Below, piece by piece: positions 1-4,790 of a DNA stretch of 6,576 nucleotides. Positions within the stretch are counted from its first letter, which is position 1, and the number at the start of each line of letters is the position of its first letter. The notes beneath the pieces were generated by a model. It did not search any database, was not told where the DNA came from, and worked only from the letters and a program-made list of their open reading frames with translations. Source of the stretch: JAYEMH01 sp034717985 [NCBI: Candidatus Ratteibacteria bacterium] (GTDB lineage Bacteria > CAZDME01 > JAYEMH01); NCBI GenBank assembly GCA_034717985.1, contig JAYEMH010000047.1, positions 16,135 to 22,710 on the forward strand. The letters run 5' to 3'. The position numbers and the translations under genes were made by a program.

Positions 1-170
1 GGAAGTTGAAAAACGAACAATTCAAGGATTAAAAAAAGGTTTGCGCCCTTGACTATTACCTCGGCCAATTTCAAAAGATTCCCTATTAAGAGAACAAAGG
101 TGAAAACTAAGAGGGAAAGCCCAAAACTGCCCAGCCATTCTTTCAAAAAATATCGTCTCAAAATTCGCAT
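1..170 (-). CDS. LptF/LptG (YjgP/YjgQ) family permease, N-terminal fragment
   Basis: The reverse strand reads from ATG at 170-168 through 56 codons and runs off the left edge. The peptide begins MRILRRYFLKEWLGSFGLSL, followed by a hydrophobic segment at about residues 14-34 and then KLAEVIVKG leading into a second hydrophobic stretch. A short basic N-terminus with RY..KE, a first membrane helix ending in N.LK, and a V.KG turn are typical of the inner-membrane subunits of the lipopolysaccharide export ABC transporter (LptF, LptG), which extract LPS from the inner membrane with LptB. Only the first of the expected transmembrane helices is present, so LptF and LptG cannot be told apart and other members of the family remain possible. 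An AGGAAAGGT Shine-Dalgarno (186-178) lies 7 nt before the start. The gene diverges from the EF-G operon. Confidence 0.8.
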   Translation of the reverse strand, partial: MRILRRYFLKEWLGSFGLSLLVFTFVLLIGNLLKLAEVIVKGANLFLILELFVFQL

Positions 171-177
171 CCCGGTT

Positions 178-186
178 ACCTTTCCT
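178..186 (-). promoter_or_regulatory. Ribosome binding site of the divergent permease gene
   Basis: Read on the minus strand this is AGGAAAGGT, 7 nt upstream of the ATG at 170-168. It fixes the start codon of the permease fragment. Confidence 0.6.
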
Positions 187-190
187 ATGG

Positions 191-219
191 AGTATAACTT
201 AAAAGCAGACATTAGGCAA
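191..219 (-). promoter_or_regulatory. Sigma70-like promoter for the permease gene (leftward)
   Basis: On the minus strand, TTGCCT (219-214) and TATACT (196-191) are separated by exactly 17 nt. The -10 box matches the TATAAT consensus at five of six positions and the -35 box keeps TTG. Transcription would begin near 184, leaving a leader of only about 15 nt before the ATG. The start would then fall inside the putative Shine-Dalgarno stretch, so either the leader is very short or another promoter is used. The call rests on motif and spacing only. Confidence 0.45.
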
Positions 220-221
220 TA

Positions 222-248
222 AATTTTTAAAAATGAATTTTTAAAAAT
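222..248. repeat. Two tandem AATTTTTAAAAAT copies between divergent promoters
   Basis: The 13-mer AATTTTTAAAAAT occurs at 222-234 and again at 236-248, a period of 14 nt. A close third copy, one T shorter (AATTTTAAAAATGAA), is at 293-307 just after the predicted transcription start of the rightward operon. The pair sits between the two -35 boxes (214-219 and 252-257). For the rightward promoter it covers roughly -39 to -65, the position of an AT-rich UP element contacted by the RNA polymerase alpha C-terminal domain. The unit is self-complementary, so it could also be a protein-binding site. Its role is inferred. Confidence 0.5.
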
Positions 249-251
249 CGC

Positions 252-280
252 TTTACACCCCATTTCTTATATGATACAAT
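252..280 (+). promoter_or_regulatory. Sigma70-like promoter of the EF-G/yebC/ruv operon
   Basis: TTTACA (252-257) is followed after exactly 17 nt by TACAAT (275-280), and TG at 272-273 gives an extended -10 (TGATACAAT). Both hexamers match the sigma70 consensus at five of six positions. The AT-rich repeat block just upstream may act as an UP element. Transcription would start near 287, giving a leader of about 190 nt before the EF-G-like gene. No other promoter of this quality and no terminator was seen downstream, so this probably drives the whole rightward operon. Confidence 0.65.
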
Positions 281-305
281 TTGGCGGTACGGAATTTTAA
301 AAATG

Positions 306-475
306 AACCACAGAGGACAAAGAGAAAAGAAAGAAGAAACAAGAGAAAAAACAAGAAGAAAAGAAAATAACCACAGAAAAAGAAATTAAACCACAGATAG
401 ACACAGGTTAACACAGGAACAAAATAAAAAGAGAAAGAATTTAATCACAGAGTCCGCAGAGAAAAAGGGATAAAA
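306..475 (+). repeat. Purine-rich leader with dispersed CCACAG/ACACAG repeats
   Basis: This is the untranslated leader of the operon. ACCACAG occurs at 307-313, 370-376 and 390-396; ACACAGG at 401-407 and 411-417; ATCACAG at 444-450; and a related CGCAGAG at 455-461. Between them are runs of AGA, GAA and AAG. From 311 to 370 the top strand has a single T, so the duplex is a nearly pure polypurine/polypyrimidine tract. No opposing CTGTGG copies are visible, so no hairpin is formed within it. From memory, such CCACAGAG-type repeats recur between genes in some uncultured bacteria, often near four-helix-bundle genes. I see no convincing gene in the stretch. Its last bases (AAAGGGA, 464-470) serve as the ribosome binding site of the next gene. 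Confidence 0.6.
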
Positions 476-2494
476 ATGGCAAAGTTTGGTCCTGATAAAA
501 TCAAAAATATTGGTGTTGTTGCCCATGGGGGAGCCGGGAAAAGCTCTTTAATTGAAAGTGTGCTTTACAATGCTAAAATTATCGGCCGCTTGAGCAAACT
601 GGATGGAACCAAGGCGGTGGCTGATAGCGAACCGGAAGAAGTTGACAGAAAAACTACCCTTTGCGCCAAGGTATTTCCTCTGGAGTGGCAGGGATGCAAG
701 ATTAATTTTATTGATACCCCGGGTTTCCCCGATTTTGTGGCTGAAGTGAGAAGGATTCTGCCGGTTGTGGAAAGCCTGCTCATTGTTTTAGACAGTGTCT
801 CCGGGGTGCAAATGTATACCAGGAAACTCTGGAAATTTGCGGCGGATTTAAACATCCCGGTCATATTTTTTGTCAATAAAGCTGATAAGGAAAATGCTGA
901 TTTTGAGGCAGTATGCAAGATGTGCCAGGAACAGCTCAGTTCCCATATCGTGCCAATGGCCATGCCTTTAGGCTCTGGAGGAGGTCTTAACGGGGTGGTT
1001 AATTTATTAAGCAAAAAGGTTTATGGCAGTGGAGATTTGCCGCCGGAACTTAAAGAGAAAACCGAAACGCTGGGACAGAAACTGGTTGAATCCATAGTAG
1101 AAACCGACGATGCTTTAATGGAGCCGTATTTAGAGGGCAAAGAATTAGCTGAAGATAAAATTTTCCGGGCTTTTTTAAAGGGTATTAAGGAACGGGCTAT
1201 TTTCCCGATTCTAAGCGGTTCAGCCATAAAAAATATCGGAATAGACTGCTTACTCGAGGCAGTAACTAATTTTTTTCCTTCGGCGGCGGATAGGACAATT
1301 TCTGTAGATCCCCAATCATCCTTCAGCGCCCTGGTTTTTAAATCGTTCCTTGAATCTCATGTCGGAGAGATGGCTTATGTAAAGCTTTTTTCCGGAGAGT
1401 TAAAATCAGGCATGGAGATTTTTAACTCAAATAAAGAGAAAAAAGAGAAAGTCGGGCAGATTTGTTCTATGCTGGGGAAACAAAGGAAGGATGTTGGTGA
1501 AGCGGCGGCCGGTGATATCGTTGCCCTGACAAAGCTAAAAAACACCAAAACCGGCGATACTTTGTGCACTTCAAAGAATGTAGTGCAATTTGAATTTATA
1601 GGTTTTCCGCCGCCGATTACTTCTGTGGCGGTTACTCCCAGGGAAAAGAAAGACCAGGAGAAAATGGGGATGGCTTTCTCGACGGTGATGGCCGAAGACC
1701 CTACTTTTAGATATCATATTGACCACGAATTTAGCCAGACAATTATTGAAGGACTGGGTGAATTCCATTTAGAGGTTATCGTACAGGAAGTTAAGAGGAG
1801 ATACGGGGTAGAAGTTAATTTAGAACGGCCGAAAATTGCCTATCGGGAGACAATCAAACGTAAAGCCAAGGTTCAGGGTAAATATAAGCGGCAAACGGGC
1901 GGCCGGGGACAATACGGTGATGTCTGGCTTGAAGTTGAATCTTTGCCTCAAGGCGGAGAATTTGAATTTGTAAACAAGATTTTTGGCGGGTCTGTTCCTT
2001 CCAAATATGTTCCGGCGGTTGAAAAAGGCGTTCGAGGAGCAATGAAAGAAGGGGTGCTGGCCGGATATCCCCTGGTTAATCTCAAGGTGACCATTTATGA
2101 CGGCTCTTACCATCCGGTTGATTCCTCTGATATGGCTTTTCAGATTGCCGGTTCTATGGCCTTGAAAAAAGGAGTAACCGAAGCCGGCCTGATGCTCTTG
2201 GAGCCAATAATGGAAGTGAGGGTAAGCGCTGATGAAAAATACCTGGGGGACATTACCGGGGATTTGAGCAGCCGCCGGGGAAAAATTATGGGAGTGGAAA
2301 TAGAGAGCGGGGTAGAGACAATAAAGGCCCATGTGCCTCTGGCAGAGATGTACAAGTATGCGGCCGATTTAAAATCTCTTACCCAGGGAACGGGTATTTA
2401 CTCGATGGATTTTTCTCGTTACGAAGAAGTTCCTGCCCGGGTGACTCAGGAAAAAATTGCCGTCTATCAAAAGAAAAGAGAAAAAAAGGAGTAA
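476..2494 (+). CDS. EF-G-like translational GTPase (EF-G-2 / FusA2 type)
   Basis: A 672-residue protein with the full five-domain layout of elongation factor G. The GTPase domain has P-loop AHGGAGKS (16-23), switch I DRKTTL (57-62, Thr61 retained), DTPGF (80-84), NKAD (134-137) and SGSA (247-250). Domain II spans about 285-370, III 385-460, IV 460-580 and V 585-665. Orthodox EF-G has AHIDAGKTT, RGITI and DTPGH; the AHGGAGK loop and an aromatic residue in place of the catalytic histidine (Phe84) place this in the EF-G-like/EF-G-2 group rather than with canonical FusA. Domain IV keeps the tip loop YHPVDSS (545-551), which enters the ribosomal A site in EF-G, but has Asp482 in GRGQYGDV where EF-G usually has His. 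Thermus EF-G-2 is a ribosome-dependent GTPase in vitro; the cellular role of the group is unsettled. AAAGGGA precedes the ATG. Confidence 0.88.
   Translation: MAKFGPDKIKNIGVVAHGGAGKSSLIESVLYNAKIIGRLSKLDGTKAVADSEPEEVDRKTTLCAKVFPLEWQGCKINFIDTPGFPDFVAEVRRILPVVESLLIVLDSVSGVQMYTRKLWKFAADLNIPVIFFVNKADKENADFEAVCKMCQEQLSSHIVPMAMPLGSGGGLNGVVNLLSKKVYGSGDLPPELKEKTETLGQKLVESIVETDDALMEPYLEGKELAEDKIFRAFLKGIKERAIFPILSGSAIKNIGIDCLLEAVTNFFPSAADRTISVDPQSSFSALVFKSFLESHVGEMAYVKLFSGELKSGMEIFNSNKEKKEKVGQICSMLGKQRKDVGEAAAGDIVALTKLKNTKTGDTLCTSKNVVQFEFIGFPPPITSVAVTPREKKDQEKMGMAFSTVMAEDPTFRYHIDHEFSQTIIEGLGEFHLEVIVQEVKRRYGVEVNLERPKIAYRETIKRKAKVQGKYKRQTGGRGQYGDVWLEVESLPQGGEFEFVNKIFGGSVPSKYVPAVEKGVRGAMKEGVLAGYPLVNLKVTIYDGSYHPVDSSDMAFQIAGSMALKKGVTEAGLMLLEPIMEVRVSADEKYLGDITGDLSSRRGKIMGVEIESGVETIKAHVPLAEMYKYAADLKSLTQGTGIYSMDFSRYEEVPARVTQEKIAVYQKKREKKE
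2487..2491 (+). promoter_or_regulatory. Ribosome binding site for yebC
   Basis: AGGAG lies inside the last codons of the EF-G-like gene, 9 nt before the yebC ATG. It is the best Shine-Dalgarno in the operon and suggests coupled, fairly strong translation of yebC. Confidence 0.6.
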
Positions 2495-2500
2495 AAACAA

Positions 2501-3253
2501 ATGTCCGGACATTCAAAATGGGCCAGTATTAAACATAAGAAGGCGGCTACTGATGCCCGAAGAGGAAAGCTTTTTTCTAAATTAATCAAAGAAATCACCG
2601 TTTCTGCTCGTCAGGGGGGGAGAGATATCGAGACCAATGCCCGCCTTCGGGTGGCGGTTAGCCGGGCTAAAGCGGCCAATATGCCCAGTGATAATATTGA
2701 ACGGGCGGTTAAACGCGGGACAGGAGAATTGCCCGGTGTTTCTTACGAGGAATTGATCTATGAAGGCTATGGGCCGGGTAAAGCAGCCATTATGGTAGAG
2801 GTGCTTACTGATAGCAAGAATCGGACGACCACAGAAATTCGTCATATTTTCAGCAAGGCAGGGGCAAACCTGGGGGCAACGGGTTGTGTCGCCTGGATGT
2901 TTCATAAAAAGGGCATTATCGCCATTCCCAAAGGCTCTGTTCCCGAGGAGACATTAATTGAAATTGCTCTTGAATCCGGAGCCGAAGATGTGAGGACAAC
3001 CGAAGACAGCTATGAAGTGACTACCCTGCCGCAGAATTTTGAAAAGGTAAAAGCCAAATTTGATGATAAAAAGATTGCCTGCAGCTTAGCGGATATTACC
3101 ATGGATCCGCATAGCACGGTTAAACTGAAAGAGAAAGAAGCGGAACAGATTTTAAAATTCATCGATGCTTTAGAAGAACATGATGATGTGCAAAATGTCT
3201 ACGCTAACTTTGACATTTCTGACGAGATTTTAGAAAAATTAGAAAAAACATAA
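2501..3253 (+). CDS. yebC: YebC/PmpR (TACO1) family protein
   Basis: A 250-residue protein opening with MSGHSKWASIKHKKAATDARRGK, the signature N-terminus of the YebC/PmpR/TACO1 family, followed by the conserved block AKAANMPSDNIERAVKRGTGE (about 58-78), YEGYGPGK and NRTT.E.RH.FSK.G. The length is normal for the family (about 240-250) and the frame is intact. Members were first described as DNA-binding transcriptional regulators (PmpR). Mitochondrial TACO1 and bacterial relatives have since been linked to translation, notably of polyproline-containing proteins. The gene starts 6 nt after the EF-G-like stop and so is certainly co-transcribed with it. In many bacteria yebC lies directly upstream of ruvCAB, as here, except that a small cassette now separates it from ruvC. 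Confidence 0.95.
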   Translation: MSGHSKWASIKHKKAATDARRGKLFSKLIKEITVSARQGGRDIETNARLRVAVSRAKAANMPSDNIERAVKRGTGELPGVSYEELIYEGYGPGKAAIMVEVLTDSKNRTTTEIRHIFSKAGANLGATGCVAWMFHKKGIIAIPKGSVPEETLIEIALESGAEDVRTTEDSYEVTTLPQNFEKVKAKFDDKKIACSLADITMDPHSTVKLKEKEAEQILKFIDALEEHDDVQNVYANFDISDEILEKLEKT

Positions 3254-3255
3254 AA

Positions 3256-3286
3256 CCGTATTTCGTATAGCGTATTTGGTATATCG
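3256..3286 (+). repeat. Left inverted-repeat arm, CGTATNN heptamer array
   Basis: From 3257 the sequence breaks into heptamers CGTATTT, CGTATAG, CGTATTT, GGTATAT and a partial CGTAAAG (3285-3291). It begins 2 nt after the yebC stop and ends just before the ribosome binding site of the small gene. It pairs with 3659-3689 at 24 of 31 positions. Confidence 0.75.
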
Positions 3287-3287
3287 T

Positions 3288-3293
3288 AAAGGA
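3288..3293 (+). promoter_or_regulatory. Ribosome binding site of the four-helix-bundle gene
   Basis: AAAGGA lies 5 nt before the ATG at 3299 and immediately after the left repeat arm. The cassette therefore brings its own translation start signal, and it decides the ATG at 3299. Confidence 0.5.
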
Positions 3294-3298
3294 AAAAG

Positions 3299-3658
3299 AT
3301 GGGGAAGAAAATTAAAAATTTTAGGGATTTAAATATTTGGCAAAAAGGGATAGAGATTGTAGAAGATATCTATAAGATAACAAAGACTTTCCCTAAAGAT
3401 GAACATTATGGATTAACAGCACAAATGAGACGATGCAGTATATCTATCCCTTTAAATGTAGCTGAAGGTTTTGCCAGAAGGCATAACAAGGAGTATAAAC
3501 AGTTTTTGAATATTACTTTAGGTTCTTGTGCTGAACTTGAAACACAGATTGAAATTTCGTTAAGACTTGAATATTTGACTGAATCAACCTATGATAAGTT
3601 ATTGGAAAAGCTGAATCATATTACAAGAATGATAATTAATCTGTCAAAACTTCTTTAA
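3299..3658 (+). CDS. Four-helix bundle protein (23S rRNA intervening-sequence / S23 family)
   Basis: A 119-residue protein with the family hallmarks in order: FRDLNIWQKGIEIVEDIYKI (about 8-27), FPKDEHYGLTAQMRRCSISIPLNVAEG (31-57), a basic turn FARRHNKEYKQFL, and LGSCAELETQIEIS followed by a last helix. Four amphipathic helices are expected. The family was first noticed as ORFs inside intervening sequences of 23S rRNA genes in Leptospira and Coxiella, and it shares its fold with Avd, the accessory protein of diversity-generating retroelements. Here there is no rRNA and no reverse transcriptase: the gene sits alone between yebC and ruvC. The molecular function of such stand-alone copies is not known to me. 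Members form oligomers and Avd binds nucleic acid, so RNA or DNA binding is plausible. Base composition and flanking repeats suggest separate ancestry from the operon. Confidence 0.9.
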   Translation: MGKKIKNFRDLNIWQKGIEIVEDIYKITKTFPKDEHYGLTAQMRRCSISIPLNVAEGFARRHNKEYKQFLNITLGSCAELETQIEISLRLEYLTESTYDKLLEKLNHITRMIINLSKLL

Positions 3659-3689
3659 CGAAATACGAAATACAGCATACGGTATACGG
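3659..3689 (-). repeat. Right inverted-repeat arm, CGTATNN heptamer array (reverse)
   Basis: On the plus strand the heptamers are AAATACG (3661), AAATACA (3668), GCATACG (3675) and GTATACG (3682), the reverse complement of the CGTATNN units of the left arm. The arm starts at the first base after the four-helix-bundle stop codon and ends 4 nt before the ruvC ATG, displacing any Shine-Dalgarno for ruvC. Confidence 0.75.
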
Positions 3690-3693
3690 ATAA

Positions 3694-4185
3694 ATGAGAA
3701 TTTTAGGCTTGGATCCGGGTTTAGCTAGAACAGGATACGGCATAATTGAAGCGGCGAAGCAAAAAACAAAGGTTGTTAACTATGGCTGTATAATGACCCG
3801 GCCAACTGAAAGCTATGCCTGGCGGCTGCAAATTATCTACCGGGAAGTAGGAAGGATTATAAATAAATTTAAACCCGAGGTGGCCGTTTTAGAAGAGCTT
3901 TTTTTTGCCAAAAACGCAAAGACCGCCTTGAAAATAGGCGAGGCTCGAGGCGTTACCACCCTGGCCGCCGCCGTTAACGGGCTGGAGATAAAAGAATTTA
4001 CTCCTCTTGAGGTTAAGCTTTCTGTCGTCGGAAGAGGCCGGGCTTCCAAATCTCAAGTGCAGTATATGCTTAAACACCTTCTTTCTGATTTAAAAGAAAT
4101 TCCCAGACCGGATGATGCGGCCGACGCCTTAGCCGTAGCTCTGTGTTATTTCCATTCGCTATCCCGGCAAAAAATTAAAGAATGA
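3694..4185 (+). CDS. ruvC: Crossover junction endodeoxyribonuclease RuvC
   Basis: A 163-residue RuvC that resolves Holliday junctions by paired symmetric nicks, using two metal ions, in complex with RuvAB. The acidic active site is complete: Asp7 in ILGLDPG, Glu67 in AVLEELFFAKN, and Asp141 and Asp144 in DDAADALA. The Phe following the Glu (Phe70/71), used for junction base contacts, is present, as is GEARGV (82-87). Length is close to the 160-175 typical of the family. The codon before the ATG is an in-frame TAA, so there is no earlier start. No good Shine-Dalgarno precedes it, because the right arm of the cassette ends 4 nt away; initiation may be weak or depend on an alternative mechanism. 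It overlaps ruvA by 4 nt. Confidence 0.96.
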   Translation: MRILGLDPGLARTGYGIIEAAKQKTKVVNYGCIMTRPTESYAWRLQIIYREVGRIINKFKPEVAVLEELFFAKNAKTALKIGEARGVTTLAAAVNGLEIKEFTPLEVKLSVVGRGRASKSQVQYMLKHLLSDLKEIPRPDDAADALAVALCYFHSLSRQKIKE

Positions 4186-4781
4186 TTGATTATCTTGAAG
4201 GCTTCCTTAAAGAGAAACTGCCGACTTCCTGCCTTATAGAAATTAATGGGATTGGCTTTAGAGCAAATATTCCAATTTCCACCTTTGAAAAACTTGGCCA
4301 TCCGGGCAGTCAGGTGAAAATTCTCACCTCCCTTTACATCCGGGAAAATCTCTGGGAAATTTACGGCTTTGCTACTTTAAAAGAAAAAGAGCTTTTTAAT
4401 CTGCTTATTTCTATTTCCGGTATCGGGCCCCGATTGGCTTTAGCCGTTTTATCCAGCCTGTCGTTAGAAGATATGGTCAGGATAGTTGACGGCCAGGATG
4501 CTTCCAGCTTAACGTTCATCCCCGGGGTGGGCAGAAAAATTGCCCAGAGGCTTATTTTTGAGCTTCGTGAGCGCATTCAGAATCTCTATTCGCTTATTGA
4601 AGATAAAGCCGGCATTAAAGGAAGCGAACCCTCAAGGTCAAGTCTGGAGAAGGATGCTATCCAGGCTCTGGTTTCATTAGGGTACAAAAGAGCGGCGGCT
4701 CAAAAAGCGGTTGAAAGCCTGAAGCATCAATCAATTGACAGTTTAGATTTGTTAATTCGTGAAACCCTTAAGAAAATATAG
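4182..4781 (+). CDS. ruvA: Holliday junction branch migration protein RuvA
   Basis: A 199-residue RuvA, the tetrameric platform that binds the four-way junction and loads the RuvB motors. Domain I is the OB-fold (1-64, MIDYLEGF to YGF). Domain II has two helix-hairpin-helix motifs, ISGIGPRLAL (78-87) and IPGVGRKIAQ (113-122), which hold the DNA backbone. The flexible linker at about 140-155 leads to the three-helix domain III (about 155-199), which contacts RuvB. The acidic pin that separates strands at the junction centre is Glu55-Asp56 in E. coli; here it reads Arg54-Glu55-Asn56, so one acid is lost. The start ATG shares ATGA with the ruvC stop, a translational-coupling arrangement. Confidence 0.96.
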   Translation: MIDYLEGFLKEKLPTSCLIEINGIGFRANIPISTFEKLGHPGSQVKILTSLYIRENLWEIYGFATLKEKELFNLLISISGIGPRLALAVLSSLSLEDMVRIVDGQDASSLTFIPGVGRKIAQRLIFELRERIQNLYSLIEDKAGIKGSEPSRSSLEKDAIQALVSLGYKRAAAQKAVESLKHQSIDSLDLLIRETLKKI

Positions 4782-4790
4782 GAATAGATA

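Larger units (their letters stand above)
3256..3689 (+). mobile_element. Putative four-helix-bundle cassette bounded by heptamer inverted repeats
   Basis: A 434-bp unit between yebC and ruvC made of a 31-bp left arm, a 119-codon ORF and a 31-bp right arm. The arms are inverted with respect to one another and match at 24 of 31 aligned positions without gaps. The enclosed ORF is about 30% GC by hand count (108 of 358 bases), whereas sampled 60-base stretches of yebC and ruvC are 48-57%. ATAAA occurs just outside both ends (3250-3254 and 3690-3694) and could be a short target duplication, though it is AT-rich and one base off the left arm. All other junctions in the operon are 9 nt or less. No transposase is encoded, so if the unit is mobile it must be moved in trans. 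That it is an inserted element is inferred from structure and composition. Confidence 0.5.

Noticed and set aside
303-389. A 28-codon ORF (ATG at 303, TAA at 387-389) rich in Lys, Arg and Glu in the operon leader.
   Set aside because: Its composition follows directly from the polypurine tract, it has no convincing Shine-Dalgarno, and it reads through the repeats. A regulatory upstream ORF is not excluded but nothing supports it.
298-478. TAAAAATG at 298-305 and 471-478 as a target duplication around the CCACAG leader.
   Set aside because: The same octamer also occurs at 228-235, so in this AT-rich stretch the match is not informative.
565-1014. Long reverse-strand open frame under the EF-G-like gene, and similar antisense frames under yebC, ruvC, ruvA, ruvB and queH.
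   Set aside because: They lie opposite well-recognised genes, have no family signature, and no convincing start signals.
2614-2620. Run of seven G in yebC, and a second run of seven G near 6440-6446 in the SpoIID-like gene, as possible phase-variation tracts.
   Set aside because: Both frames are intact and conserved around the runs, and the genes are not typical phase-variable ones. They are only places to watch for sequencing error.
3299-3658. The four-helix-bundle protein as Avd of a diversity-generating retroelement.
   Set aside because: No reverse transcriptase, template repeat or variable repeat is present in the window; only the shared fold family supports a link.
3256-3689. The heptamer arms as a CRISPR array.
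   Set aside because: The units are 7 nt, contiguous, without spacers, and inverted between the two sides.
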